Positions 31,666-40,406 of a DNA stretch of 64,000 bases are shown here, piece after piece. The position numbers were made by a program, and so were the translations under genes. The notes beneath the pieces were generated by a model. It was not told the DNA's origin, did no database searches, and was given only the letters and a program-made list of their open reading frames with translations. Source of the DNA: Micromonospora zamorensis (GTDB lineage: Bacteria; Actinomycetota; Actinomycetes; Mycobacteriales; Micromonosporaceae); the NCBI RefSeq assembly GCF_900090275.1, contig NZ_LT607755.1, forward strand, positions 310,001-374,000. The letters are read 5' to 3'. Numbering within the stretch: the stretch's first letter is position 1; each line of letters starts with the position of its first letter.

Positions 31666-34073
31666 GCATCCGGCGGTCGGTCAGCGCGTTCGTGGCCGTG
31701 GCCATCGGGGTCACGCTGGTCGCGGCGGCCACCCTGCTCCTCGCCTCCGGGCGCCCACAGGTGCCGGACCGGCTCGCGCGGGCGGCGGTCGTGGTGCAGA
31801 GCCCCGAAGCGGGCGCGTCGGCCGACTCGTTCGTGCCGACCCGGCCCTGGTCCGCCACCGCGACGGCGGGACTCGTCGGCCGGCTGGCGGCCCTGCCCGG
31901 TGTCGCGGCGGCGGTGCCGGACCGGACCTTCTACGCCCAGCCGCTCATCGATGGTCGACCCGCGGCCAGCGACACCCACGAGGGGCACGGTTGGTCCAGC
32001 GCCCAGCTCGGTGGACTGCGCCTCACGGCCGGCGAGCCGCCGCGCAGGCCCGGCGAGGTGGTCGTCGACCGCGCGCTCGGGCTGCGCACCGGCGCGCCGG
32101 TCACCCTGCTGACGGCTGTGGGTGCGGAGTCGTACACCGTCACCGGTCTGGTCGACAGGCCCGGCGTCCATGTCGCGGACGAGGTCGCCGCGACGTTCGC
32201 GCCCGGCGTACGGGCCATCGGGCTGGTGCTGGCGGCGGACGCCGACCCGGGGCGGGTCGCCACGGCGGCTCGCGGGATCGTCGGCACCGACGGACGGGTG
32301 CTCACCGGAGACGCGCGTGGCGTGCTGGAGCCGCGCAACGACGCCCGCACCCGCTGGATCGGCATGCAGGTGCTCACCGCCACGGCGGCCCTCGCCGGGT
32401 TCGTCACGGTGTTCGTGGTCGCCTCCACCTTCGCGTTCACCATCGCGCAACGCCGCCGTGAGCTGGGCCTGCTGCGCGCCGTCGGCGCTACCGGGCGGCA
32501 GGTCCGCCGCATGGTGTACGGCGAGGCGCTCGTCGTCGGCGCCTCGGGCGGGATCGTCGGCCTGCTGGTCGGCGGAGGGCTCGCGCCGCTGCTCGGTTGG
32601 CTTCTCGTCGACGCCGGCTTCGAACCATCGACCTTCCGGGTCGGGTACGAGCCCTGGCCGGTGGCGCTCTCGCTCGTCGCCGGGCCGGTGATCTCGCTGT
32701 TGGCCGTCTGGTCGGCGTCCCGGCGTGCGGCGCGGGTTCGACCGTTGGAGGCGTTGCGCGAGGCGGCGGTGGAGCAGCGACCGATCGGGCGGCTGCGCGT
32801 CGCCACCGGCGCGCTGCTCGTCGCGGTGGGCGTCGCCCTCAGCGTCGGGACGGCGACAGCCGACGAGGCCCGCGTCGCTGGGCAGTACGCCCTGTACGCG
32901 GTGATGGCGCTGGTGGCCGGCGCAACAGTGCTCTCCCCGGCGGTGGTCGGACCGGTGGTGCGACTGCTGCGGTCTCCGGTGCGGCGACGTGGTGGCGCGA
33001 TCGGGATGCTGGTCCGGGGCGGGGCGTTGACCGCGACGCGGCGGACCGCGTCCACTGCCGCCCCGGTGCTGCTCACCGTCGCCTTCGCGGTGCTGGTGTC
33101 CGGGATGGTGCGGACCACCACCGCCGCCTACGCGGCAGGACGGGCGGACAACGTGAACGCCGGTTGGATCGTGCTGCCCGACCGGGCACCCGGTCTGTCG
33201 GACCAGGCCGTCGCCGCCACCGGTGGCACCGCCCTCCTGCCGACCACTGTCTTCCGCACCGATCCCGGAACAGCGCCGGCGGACCGGCCGCTGACCGCGC
33301 TGGGTGTGGACCCGGCCGGCTTCGCCGCCGCGAACCGGGCGCTCACCGTCGTCGCCGGCTCCCTCGACGACCTGCGCGGTGACGACACCGTGGTGGTGAC
33401 CGCCTCGGCGAACCTGCGGCCGTCCGAGCCGTACGCGGTGGTCTTCGCCGACGGGACGCTGGTGTCGCTGCGCGTCGTCGCCGTGGTCACCGACGCCTCG
33501 CTCCCCGGGGACCTGCTCGTGCCCCGGGCGGTGGTGCGTACGCACGACCCGTCGGCGCTGACGTCCACTGTGTACGTCCGGGACCGGATCGCTCCTCCGG
33601 TCGGCGCGCGGATCGTCGACGTCACCACCTGGGCGGCCGAGGCGGACGCCGCCGAGGACCGACTCGTCTGGCTCTTCACGCTGCTGCTGATCGGTGTGTC
33701 GGCCGGCTACGGGGCCATCGCGGTGGCGAACACGCTGCTGCTGGCCGCCGCCGGCCGGGCCGCGGACCTACGGCTGATCCGGATGGCCGGTGCGACCCGG
33801 CGACAGGTCGTCTGGCTGGTCACTGCCGAATCCGCACTGGTGGTGCTGATCGGTGCGCTGCTCGGTGGGGCTGTCGCCTTCGTCGGTCTGCTCAGCATCC
33901 GCGCCGGCCTCGCCGAGCAGGTCGGTGCCCCCGTCGACCTGGTGGTGCCGTGGTCGGTGGTCGCCGGGGTGTTGGGGCTGTGCCTGCTGCTCGCGGTGCT
34001 GGCGAGCGTGCTGCCGACGTGGCGGTCGCTGCGACACCGCCCCGCGCGGTCCTCGGTCGGGGTCGCCGGATGA
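31662..34073 (+). CDS. FtsX-like permease with two MacB-type units
   Basis: 803 residues from GTG at 31662, which overlaps the ATPase stop; a GTG one codon earlier is equally possible. Layout: membrane helix at 8-28, an extracellular domain of about 200 residues, three helices at about 245-350 (LAGFVTVFVVASTFAFTIAQRR, then LLRAVGATGRQVRRMVYGEAL), more helices at 370-470, a second extracellular domain, and three final helices (about 675-790, again with LIRMAGATRRQVVWLV). Duplicated FtsX cores are typical of actinobacterial MacB-like exporters or lipoprotein/peptide resistance transporters. Confidence 0.9.
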   Translation: MSIRRSVSAFVAVAIGVTLVAAATLLLASGRPQVPDRLARAAVVVQSPEAGASADSFVPTRPWSATATAGLVGRLAALPGVAAAVPDRTFYAQPLIDGRPAASDTHEGHGWSSAQLGGLRLTAGEPPRRPGEVVVDRALGLRTGAPVTLLTAVGAESYTVTGLVDRPGVHVADEVAATFAPGVRAIGLVLAADADPGRVATAARGIVGTDGRVLTGDARGVLEPRNDARTRWIGMQVLTATAALAGFVTVFVVASTFAFTIAQRRRELGLLRAVGATGRQVRRMVYGEALVVGASGGIVGLLVGGGLAPLLGWLLVDAGFEPSTFRVGYEPWPVALSLVAGPVISLLAVWSASRRAARVRPLEALREAAVEQRPIGRLRVATGALLVAVGVALSVGTATADEARVAGQYALYAVMALVAGATVLSPAVVGPVVRLLRSPVRRRGGAIGMLVRGGALTATRRTASTAAPVLLTVAFAVLVSGMVRTTTAAYAAGRADNVNAGWIVLPDRAPGLSDQAVAATGGTALLPTTVFRTDPGTAPADRPLTALGVDPAGFAAANRALTVVAGSLDDLRGDDTVVVTASANLRPSEPYAVVFADGTLVSLRVVAVVTDASLPGDLLVPRAVVRTHDPSALTSTVYVRDRIAPPVGARIVDVTTWAAEADAAEDRLVWLFTLLLIGVSAGYGAIAVANTLLLAAAGRAADLRLIRMAGATRRQVVWLVTAESALVVLIGALLGGAVAFVGLLSIRAGLAEQVGAPVDLVVPWSVVAGVLGLCLLLAVLASVLPTWRSLRHRPARSSVGVAG

Positions 34074-34109
34074 CCGCGTCCCCGCCCCCCGAGGAAGCGG
34101 CCGGGCCGC

Positions 34110-34115
34110 TACCGT
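34110..34115 (+). promoter_or_regulatory. Candidate -10 box of a leaderless promoter
   Basis: TACCGT lies exactly 6 bases before the ATG at 34122, which lacks a ribosome binding site. Confidence 0.45.
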
Positions 34116-34121
34116 CCATGG

Positions 34122-35123
34122 ATGCGATTCGCGCGTCCGGTCGGGCTGCTGCTCTCCGCCGCCGCCGTGGTGCTCTGGGCGTACGGCGTGACAGTGCTGC
34201 AACCGCTGACCGAGCCGATCGGCCCGTGGTCGGAGAGGCTGCCGGGCAACAACGCCTACTGGGCCCGCGACCTGCGGTTCATGGCGATCATGGCGGTGGT
34301 CGTCGGACTGGTGCTGGCCGGCCGGGGGCGCCTGCGGTGGAGTCGGTGGGCGGTGCTGCTCGGTGGTTGCTGGGTCGCCGCCGACGTGGCGATCGACCGG
34401 GTCGACCCGATCGGTGTCCGGGCGACGGTGCTGCTCGCCGTCGGCGGTTGCGCCGTGCTCGGTGCGCTCGCGGCTGCGTTGTGGTGGCGGGAGCGCGGCG
34501 CGCCGTCAGCCCAGGGCGGTGAGGCGCCGTCAGCCGCCGAGCGGAGGACGCTGACCGGCGCGGCCTGTGTGGCCGGGGTGCTGACGCTCGTGGCGGCCGG
34601 CATCGAGTCACCGACCGACCGGGAGCCGGAGCTGAACCAGGGCGCCCTCGCCACGGCGGCGCTGCTGGTCGTTCTGGCCGTCGGTGCAGCGCTGGCGGCG
34701 GCCCCGGCACGTAGCCGGGCCCGCGTCGGGCTGGCTGCCGGCCTCGCCGTGGCGGCGCTGGTCGGCGTCGGGCTGGTCCGGGCCGTCGGGCCCGGCACGC
34801 GACTCCTGCCGGAGACGGCCCTCGGTGCGGTGCTGCTCACCGGCGTCACCCTGCTGGCCTGGGACTGGCCGGGCGGTCGGCCGATCTGGCGGCACCACGC
34901 GCTGGCCGCCCTCGCCGCGTTGCTGGGTCCGATGGCATTCCTGCTGGCCACCGCGATCCCCATGATGATCCTGCTGCCGATCGGGGCGACGTTCACCGAG
35001 CTGGCCGGCAACAGCCCGATCAACGCGGCCGACTCCGACCTGCTGGTCTCGCTGTGCGGGCTGCTCTCCGGGCTCGCGATGGCCCTGCTGCTGGCCCGCC
35101 CGGCGGTCACTGACCGCCGGTAG
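34122..35123 (+). CDS. Multi-pass membrane protein of unknown function
   Basis: 333 residues with about ten predicted membrane segments, beginning with VGLLLSAAAVVLWAYGVTVL and including FMAIMAVVVGLVLAG, ATVLLAVGGCAVLGALAAALWW, ALLVVLAVGAALAAA, AGLAVAALVGVGLV, MAFLLATAIPMMILLPI and LLVSLCGLLSGLAMALLLA. No family motif or catalytic residue pattern was recognised. It lies 48 bases after the FtsX-like permease but appears to have its own leaderless promoter. Its stop is one base from that of the convergent SOUL gene. Confidence 0.7.
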   Translation: MRFARPVGLLLSAAAVVLWAYGVTVLQPLTEPIGPWSERLPGNNAYWARDLRFMAIMAVVVGLVLAGRGRLRWSRWAVLLGGCWVAADVAIDRVDPIGVRATVLLAVGGCAVLGALAAALWWRERGAPSAQGGEAPSAAERRTLTGAACVAGVLTLVAAGIESPTDREPELNQGALATAALLVVLAVGAALAAAPARSRARVGLAAGLAVAALVGVGLVRAVGPGTRLLPETALGAVLLTGVTLLAWDWPGGRPIWRHHALAALAALLGPMAFLLATAIPMMILLPIGATFTELAGNSPINAADSDLLVSLCGLLSGLAMALLLARPAVTDRR

Positions 35124-35124
35124 C

Positions 35125-35688
35125 TCACTCGACGACCGGCAGCACGACCTCGTTGCGGCGCAGGAACCACGGTTTCCACGGCGGGTCGAAGCGTGCGTAC
35201 CGGATCGCGCCGGTGGGTTGCAGCCCGGCGGCGGTGACCGACCGGCCGAGCATGGTTGCCCGCTGGCTGAACGCCTGCTCCGTCCACCGGCCGGAGAAGC
35301 GCATGGCCGCAGCCAGTTGCGCCGGAATCTCGCGGATCCGCACCCGGGCGTCCACCGGCTCGGGCACTGTGGCGGCGGTGAAGGTGGCCGGTATGACGAA
35401 CTGGAGCAGGTACGCGCCCGGCCACTCACCCTCCACCTGCACCATCGGCACCGTCATGGCGATCTTCTCCGAGCCGTCGGACGCGGACGTCGCCGGCGTG
35501 TTCGACCCGATCGGGTGCCGAGCCCGGTTGGCACCCGCGAGGTACGCGGCCAGCGGCCGGAACGCCTCGATCGGCGCCCTGGTGAACGACGCCTGGATCT
35601 GCATCTCGGCCACCAGGTGGGCCGGGTACCGACGCAGCTCGAAGCCGGGGTGTCGGGACACCACCCGGTACGGCTGCTGTTCGGTCAT
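35125..35688 (-). CDS. SOUL-family haem-binding protein
   Basis: 187 residues. The SOUL pattern is clear: PYRVVSRHPGFELRRYPAHLVAE (in part GFELRRYPAHLVAE), FRPLAAYLAGANR, KIAMTVPMVQVE (the hallmark IAMTxPV), YLLQFVIPATFT, and the final PPWKPWFLRRNEVVLPV. These small proteins bind haem or related tetrapyrroles or hydrophobic ligands. It is the last gene of a four-gene minus-strand set with an ABC exporter and a YqeB-like membrane protein. No signal peptide, so cytosolic. Confidence 0.9.
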   Translation of the reverse strand: MTEQQPYRVVSRHPGFELRRYPAHLVAEMQIQASFTRAPIEAFRPLAAYLAGANRARHPIGSNTPATSASDGSEKIAMTVPMVQVEGEWPGAYLLQFVIPATFTAATVPEPVDARVRIREIPAQLAAAMRFSGRWTEQAFSQRATMLGRSVTAAGLQPTGAIRYARFDPPWKPWFLRRNEVVLPVVE

Positions 35689-35720
35689 CGCGCGGCTCCC
35701 AGGGTCTGCTGGGACAGACG

Positions 35721-36470
35721 CTACCGCCCGTCCGGCTCCCGCTCGGCCGAAGTCGACTGCTCCGGCCCCGAGGCGACAGCTCGCGCGGTCAGCCGCCAGT
35801 ACTGCCGCTTGCTCTCGTCGCGCAGCACCACACCGATCAGACCCAGCTCCCGGCGCAGCTCCCGGGCGTCGTCGCGGCGGTCCCGCTCGATCGCCCGTTC
35901 GCGGGCCCGCAGCAGTGCGTCCGCGCCGGCGGGCAGGCCGGGCAGGTCGGGCACCCACAGCCGGTACGCCGACCGGTGCGGGTCGTCGTCCGCCCAACCC
36001 CAGCCGTGCGTCCGGAAGGCCGCAGCCAGTTGGCTGGCCGGCAGGTCCGTCGGCTCCCGGACGAGTTCCGCGCCGTCGGCGTCGAGCAGCACCAGGTGTC
36101 CGTCGGTGAGGAAGACCACCCGTGCGTCGGCCCGTGCGACGGTCCGGTCCTGGTCGGAGCGGCGCAGCCGGACCTGCGCCGGGTCGACGGTGACGATCAG
36201 CCGCTCGACGGTGCCGATCCCGGCGATGACCAGACCGCCCAGGACGCCCACCGCGATCGTGCCTGCGGTGGCCTGCGGCTCGGGCAGCCGGTCCAGCCAC
36301 TCGATCAGATCGCCGAACGGCACCCAGGGCAGCCGGGCGAGCCAACCCGTCGTTGCCGCGAGGAGCCATCCCACGCCCGCGCCGAGCAGCGGAAAGCCGC
36401 CCCACATGACCGCCAGCTCCACCGGGCCGCCGCTGACCACGGTGCGTGGTCGGTAGCCGGCCATGTCCAT
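35721..36470 (-). CDS. YqeB-like membrane protein
   Basis: 249 residues from the ATG at 36470 (a second ATG two codons later). Two membrane segments lie at about 15-45 and 70-95 (VELAVMWGGFPLLGAGVGWLL in part as GGFPLLGAGVGWLL, and AVGVLGGLVIAGIGTV). The cytosolic C-terminal half (VPDLPGLPAGADALLRARERAI, in part GADALLRARERAIE, then DDARELRRELGLIGVVLRDE) is typical of the YqeB family of actinobacteria, of unknown role. It begins 2 bases after the ABC permease stop, so it is co-transcribed with that exporter. Confidence 0.6.
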   Translation of the reverse strand: MDMAGYRPRTVVSGGPVELAVMWGGFPLLGAGVGWLLAATTGWLARLPWVPFGDLIEWLDRLPEPQATAGTIAVGVLGGLVIAGIGTVERLIVTVDPAQVRLRRSDQDRTVARADARVVFLTDGHLVLLDADGAELVREPTDLPASQLAAAFRTHGWGWADDDPHRSAYRLWVPDLPGLPAGADALLRARERAIERDRRDDARELRRELGLIGVVLRDESKRQYWRLTARAVASGPEQSTSAEREPDGR

Positions 36471-36472
36471 GG

Positions 36473-37267
36473 TCAGGACACCTCGCGGCGGAGCGTCCGG
36501 AACAGCCCGGCGGCCAGTGGCAGGACCATCCAGACCAGCAGGGATACCACGATCCGTCCCCACTGCCCCCCGGTGAGGGCGTCACTGCTGAACAGCGGTT
36601 CCATCGTCTTGCTGGTGTCGAGCCATTCGGAGGGGCCGCGCAGGGGCCGGACCATCTCGCCCAGCACTCCCCAGATGGTGGGCAGCAGGAAGTAGCCGAC
36701 GATGGCCACCGGCGGGTTGAGCAGCAGCAGACCGAAGGCGGCGCCCATCAGCACGCTGGTGACCTGGAGGATCACCGCGTTCACGATCAGCGATCCGTCG
36801 AGCTGCCAGGTGCCGGCGCCGCCGATGGCGGAGGCCACCAGCGTCCCGACGGCGGCGAGGGCGAGGCTGGCCAGCACCGAAGCGAGTGCCGCCACCATGA
36901 CCGCGACCAGCTTGGCGGTCACCACCCGCTCCCGGCGGGGCACCAGGGCGTACGTGGTGAGGGCGGTCCGTTGCGACCACTCGCTGGTGATCGAGAGGAT
37001 GCCGAGCACGGGCAACAGCACCCCCACCGGCAGCAGCGAGGGGACGAAGAAGTTGGAGAACGTCTGGTCGGCGTCGTCCGCGTAGATCAACTGGAGGGTG
37101 ACGACCACTGCGGCGATCAGGCCGATGGTGATCAGCAGCCAGCGGCCGGCCCGGGTGTCGACGAGTTTGCGCAGCTCCACGACGGTGAGCCGGAGCAGCG
37201 GCGGTCGGCGTACCGGAGTGTGCTGCTGGGGCGCGACGGCGCTCGCGGCGGGCGCGGTGGTGGTCAT
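36473..37267 (-). CDS. ABC-2 type permease
   Basis: 264 residues with six predicted membrane helices (LLITIGLIAAVVVTLQLIY, FFVPSLLPVGVLLPVLGIL, LVAVMVAALASVLASLAL, VNAVILQVTSVLMGAAFGLLL, IVGYFLLPTIWGVL, VSLLVWMVLPLAAGLF). The ELRKLVDTRAGRW entry before helix 1 is characteristic of ABC-2 permeases next to BcrA/CcmA-like ATPases. The start overlaps the ATPase stop by 4 bases. The NarL-type system divergent from the ATPase gene is its likely regulator. Confidence 0.88.
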   Translation of the reverse strand: MTTTAPAASAVAPQQHTPVRRPPLLRLTVVELRKLVDTRAGRWLLITIGLIAAVVVTLQLIYADDADQTFSNFFVPSLLPVGVLLPVLGILSITSEWSQRTALTTYALVPRRERVVTAKLVAVMVAALASVLASLALAAVGTLVASAIGGAGTWQLDGSLIVNAVILQVTSVLMGAAFGLLLLNPPVAIVGYFLLPTIWGVLGEMVRPLRGPSEWLDTSKTMEPLFSSDALTGGQWGRIVVSLLVWMVLPLAAGLFRTLRREVS

Positions 37268-38160
37268 CGGACGGCCTCCTTGGTGGATTCGCCGGCGGTC
37301 AGGGTGAGGAAGAGTTGTTCGAGGCCACCGCCGCTGGCGGGGCGCAGCTCGGCCAGCGCGACGCCGGCATCGGCGGCGGCCTGGCCGACCGCCTCGGCGT
37401 CGGCCTGCACGAGCAGTCCTTCCGAGCTGTCGGCGGCGCTGAGCCCGGCCACCTCCAGCGCCCGGCGCAACGCCGCGCCGTCGCGGGCCCGGACCACAGT
37501 GCCGCCGCCGGCCAGCAGCTCGTTCTTGTTGCCCTGGGCCACGATCCGGCCACCCCCGATCACCACCAGCCGGTCCGCGACCGCCTCCACCTCGCGCAGC
37601 AGGTGGGAGGAGAGCAGCACCGTGCCGCCCCGGTCGGCGAAGTCGCGCAGCAGGCCGCGCATCCAGAAGATCCCTTCCGGGTCCAGGCCGTTCGCCGGCT
37701 CGTCGAGGATCAGCACCCGGGGGTCACCGAGCAGCGCATGCGCCAGGCCGAGGCGCTGGCGCATGCCCAACGAGTACGCCCGGACCCGGCGCTTCGCGGC
37801 CACCGCGTTCAACCCGACCAGGTCGAGCTTCGCGGCGACCTCGCGCCGGTCCAAACCCATGGTGTACGCGGACAGCGTCAACGCCTCGCGGCCGGTCCGC
37901 CCGGCGTGCTGGGCGGAGGCGTCCAGCAGCACCCCGACCTCGCGCCCCGGGTTGGGCAGCTCCCGGTAGGGGCGCCCGGAGACGGTGGCGCGGCCGGCGG
38001 TCGGCGCGGTGAGCCCGCAGATCATGCGCATGGTGGTCGACTTGCCGGCGCCGTTGGGGCCGAGGAAGCCGGTGACGGTCCCCGGCTCGCAGTGGAACGA
38101 GACGTCGTCCACCGCCGGGTGTGGCCCGTATCGCTTGGTGAGGTTCTCCACGGTGATCAT
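37264..38160 (-). CDS. ABC transporter ATP-binding protein, BcrA/CcmA-like
   Basis: 298 residues from the ATG at 38160; the much longer open frame upstream is antisense to the histidine kinase gene. Walker [13 protein letters not shown] (about 33-44), signature YSLGMRQRLGLAHAL (LGMRQ in place of LSGGQ, usual for this subfamily), Walker B VLILDEPANGLDPEG and H-loop LLSSHLLREVE. The C-terminal 90 residues (RARDGAALRRALEVAG onward) are typical of antibiotic-peptide exporters such as BcrA. It energises the overlapping permease. Confidence 0.92.
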   Translation of the reverse strand: MITVENLTKRYGPHPAVDDVSFHCEPGTVTGFLGPNGAGKSTTMRMICGLTAPTAGRATVSGRPYRELPNPGREVGVLLDASAQHAGRTGREALTLSAYTMGLDRREVAAKLDLVGLNAVAAKRRVRAYSLGMRQRLGLAHALLGDPRVLILDEPANGLDPEGIFWMRGLLRDFADRGGTVLLSSHLLREVEAVADRLVVIGGGRIVAQGNKNELLAGGGTVVRARDGAALRRALEVAGLSAADSSEGLLVQADAEAVGQAAADAGVALAELRPASGGGLEQLFLTLTAGESTKEAVR

Positions 38161-38280
38161 GTGGTCGAGCCTGCCCGCGCCGCCCGGCCATCCGCTGCGG
38201 CCGCCGGTCGATGCCGTACCGACCTTGGTCGACCGGCGGGTCTCGACTTTGGTAGCTGGTCGTGGCGCCCTTCGGCTGCC

Positions 38281-38286
38281 TAGCAT
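38281..38286 (+). promoter_or_regulatory. Candidate -10 box of a leaderless promoter
   Basis: TAGCAT lies exactly 6 bases before the GTG start of the histidine kinase gene at 38293, and no ribosome binding site is present. Confidence 0.5.
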
Positions 38287-38292
38287 GGTGCC

Positions 38293-39549
38293 GTGACCAG
38301 CCTCGCCGTGCCGGAACACCCCTGGCTGCTGCCCGGGGCACTGGCCGGCGCGACCAGCCCGGAGACGGCGACCCGCCGGCCGCGGCGGACCACCCGGGAC
38401 TGGGCGGTCGACACCCTGGCCTTCCTGATCAGCCTGCTCTGGGTGCTGTACTCCACGGCGGACGCCCTGTCGCCCAACCCGGAGACGGCGGTCGCGCTGC
38501 CGCACGACTGGATGGTCGGCGTGGACGCGCTGATCGGGCTGGTCTGCTGCGGGCTGCTCTGGCTGCGGAGGCGGTGGCCGCTCGGGTTGATGGTGGCGAC
38601 CCTGCCGTTGAACCTGTTCTCGATGGCCGCCTCCATCCCGCTGTTGATCTTCTACTTCACCGTGGTGGTGCACCGGCGCACCGCAGTCGCGGTGGCGGTG
38701 ACCGGCGTCGGTCTCATTACCAACCTGGTCTACAGCTGGACTCGTCCGGATCCGGTCATGCCCTACTGGGCCACCGTCGCCTGGGGTGTGGTGATCACTC
38801 TCACCGTGCTGGCCTGGGGGATGTTCGTCCGGGCCCGACGGCAGTTGATCGTGTCGCTGCGGGATCGGGCCGAGCGGGCCGAAGCCGAGCAGCAGCTCCG
38901 GGTCGCCCAGGCCCGCCACCTCGAACGCACCCGGATCGCCCGGGAGATGCACGACGTGCTGGCCCACCGGATCTCCCTGCTCAGCCTGCACGCCGGGGCG
39001 CTGGAGTTCCGCCCGGACGCTCCCGCGGACGAGGTGGCCCGGGCCGCCGGGGTGATCCGGGGCAGCGCCCACGCCGCCCTTCAGGACCTGCGGGAGGTGA
39101 TCGGGGTGCTCCGGGCCGAGAGCGACGACGGCGACTCCCCGGAGCCGCCGCAACCCACACTCGCCGACCTGCCGGCCCTGATCGCCGAATCGCGGGCAGC
39201 CGGGGTGCGCGTCAACGTCAGCGACAGCGTCGCCAGCCCGGGGGAGGTGCCGGCGGCGCTGGGCCGGGCCGCGTACCGGATCGTGCAGGAGGGGCTGACC
39301 AACGCCCGCAAGCACGCGGCCGGCGCGGCGGTCACCGTGGACGTCGCGGGCGGCCCGGGCAGCGGCCTGACCGTGGCGATCGGCAACCGCTGGCCGGTCG
39401 GCGCACCGGCCGGCGACGCTCTGCCCGGCGCCGGCACCGGCCTGGTCGGCATCAGCGAACGGGTCACCCTCGCCGGTGGCCAGCTCGCCTACGGTCGCGA
39501 CGACGCAGGCGACTTCCGGCTGGCCGCCTGGCTGCCGTGGCCGGCGTGA
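38293..39549 (+). CDS. Sensor histidine kinase, NarX/DesK-like (HisKA_3)
   Basis: 418 residues from GTG at 38293. Membrane helices occupy about 40-180 (LAFLISLLWVLYSTA, VGVDALIGLVCCGLLWL, LGLMVATLPLNLFSM, LLIFYFTVVV, ATVAWGVVITLTVLAWGMFV). The phosphoacceptor is H220 in IAREMHDVLAHRIS; ATPase boxes are RIVQEGLTNARKHA and GTGLVGISERV. Its stop overlaps the start of the cognate regulator gene (GTGA at 39546-39549). It is divergent from an ABC exporter operon, a common arrangement for sensing cell-envelope stress. Confidence 0.93.
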   Translation: MTSLAVPEHPWLLPGALAGATSPETATRRPRRTTRDWAVDTLAFLISLLWVLYSTADALSPNPETAVALPHDWMVGVDALIGLVCCGLLWLRRRWPLGLMVATLPLNLFSMAASIPLLIFYFTVVVHRRTAVAVAVTGVGLITNLVYSWTRPDPVMPYWATVAWGVVITLTVLAWGMFVRARRQLIVSLRDRAERAEAEQQLRVAQARHLERTRIAREMHDVLAHRISLLSLHAGALEFRPDAPADEVARAAGVIRGSAHAALQDLREVIGVLRAESDDGDSPEPPQPTLADLPALIAESRAAGVRVNVSDSVASPGEVPAALGRAAYRIVQEGLTNARKHAAGAAVTVDVAGGPGSGLTVAIGNRWPVGAPAGDALPGAGTGLVGISERVTLAGGQLAYGRDDAGDFRLAAWLPWPA

Positions 39550-39617
39550 CCGGCCCTTCCGGCGTGACCGGCCCTTCCGGCGCCGCCAACGCCTCCGGTG
39601 TGGCCGGCCCTTCCGGT
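39546..39617 (+). repeat. 18-base repeat units at the start of the response regulator
   Basis: GTGACCGGCCCTTCCGGC occurs twice in tandem (39546-39563, 39564-39581) and a close variant GTGGCCGGCCCTTCCGGT at 39600-39617. Each unit offers a GTG start in the regulator frame and encodes VTGPSG or VAGPSG. Confidence 0.8.
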
Positions 39618-40310
39618 GCGGCGGTGCCGCAGTCGGCAGTGTCGCCGGTGCGCGTGCTGATCGTGGACGACGACGCGCTGGTCCGGGCCGGGCTCTCGAT
39701 GATCCTCGGCGGTCTGCCGGACCTGACCGTGGTCGGCGAGGCCGCCGATGGCGGTGAGGTCCCCGCCGCCGTCGCCGCGTACGCCCCGGACGTGGTGCTG
39801 ATGGACATCCGGATGCCCCGGGTGGACGGGCTGACCGCCACCGAGGCCCTGCGTGCCCAGCCACACCCGCCGGAGGTGCTGGTGCTGACCACCTTCGACG
39901 CCGACGAGCAGGTGCTGCGGGCGTTGCGCGCCGGGGCTGCCGGTTTCCTGCTCAAGGACACCCCGCCGGCGGAGATCGTGCACGCCGTGCGCCGGGTGGC
40001 GGCCGGTGAGGCGACGCTGTCCCCGACGGTGACCCGCACACTGATCGCCCACGTGACCGCCGCCACCCCCGGCCCGGCCGGCCCCGACCCGCGGCGGGAG
40101 CGGGCGCTGCGGTTGCTCACCGGGCTCAGCGAGCGGGAGCGGCAGGTGGCGGTCGCCCTGGGCCGCGGGCACACCAACGCGGAGATCGCGGGGGAGTTGT
40201 TCATGAGCGTGGCGACGGTGAAGGCGTACGTCTCCCGGCTGCTGACCCGGCTCGACCTCAACAACCGGGTCCAGGTGGCCCTGCTCGTGCACGACGCCGG
40301 CCTGGTCTGA
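39546..40310 (+). CDS. NarL/FixJ-type response regulator with a GPSG-repeat N-terminus
   Basis: 254 residues if the GTG at 39546 (overlapping the kinase stop) is used. Receiver domain: D41-D42, phosphoacceptor D87 in VVLMDIRMPRVDG, and the K of FLLKDTPP. LuxR HTH near 185-245 (LSERERQVAVALGRGHTNAEIA in part as GRGHTNAEIAGELFMSVATV). The first 34 residues are low-complexity TGPSGVTGPSG-type repeats found in no ordinary regulator; a GTG at 39648 would start the protein directly at RVLIVDDD. Either the repeat is a translated linker or translation begins later. Confidence 0.88.
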   Translation: MTGPSGVTGPSGAANASGVAGPSGAAVPQSAVSPVRVLIVDDDALVRAGLSMILGGLPDLTVVGEAADGGEVPAAVAAYAPDVVLMDIRMPRVDGLTATEALRAQPHPPEVLVLTTFDADEQVLRALRAGAAGFLLKDTPPAEIVHAVRRVAAGEATLSPTVTRTLIAHVTAATPGPAGPDPRRERALRLLTGLSERERQVAVALGRGHTNAEIAGELFMSVATVKAYVSRLLTRLDLNNRVQVALLVHDAGLV

Positions 40311-40352
40311 CGAGCCGTTCGCTGGGCCAGATGGCCAGGCATACCAACACGG

Positions 40353-40368
40353 ATGAGGTTACACTCAT
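40353..40368 (+). promoter_or_regulatory. AT-rich promoter/operator region of the DUF234 ATPase gene
   Basis: ATGAG-GTTACA-CTCAT forms a small inverted repeat at 40353-40368 that includes a -10-like TACACT (40360-40365). It begins an unusually AT-rich stretch (40360-40395) before the ribosome binding site CAGGAG at 40395-40400. Promoter assignment is tentative. Confidence 0.35.
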
Positions 40369-40406
40369 TTTTGGTTGTTCCATTGTTGGTTGTGTCAGGA
40401 GTGATC

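Noticed and set aside
29574..33545. A 1,323-codon minus-strand open frame
   Set aside because: Only the last 403 codons (the histidine kinase) are real; the rest is antisense to the ABC ATPase and FtsX-like genes and consists of Arg/Gly/His-rich low-complexity sequence typical of high-GC shadow frames.
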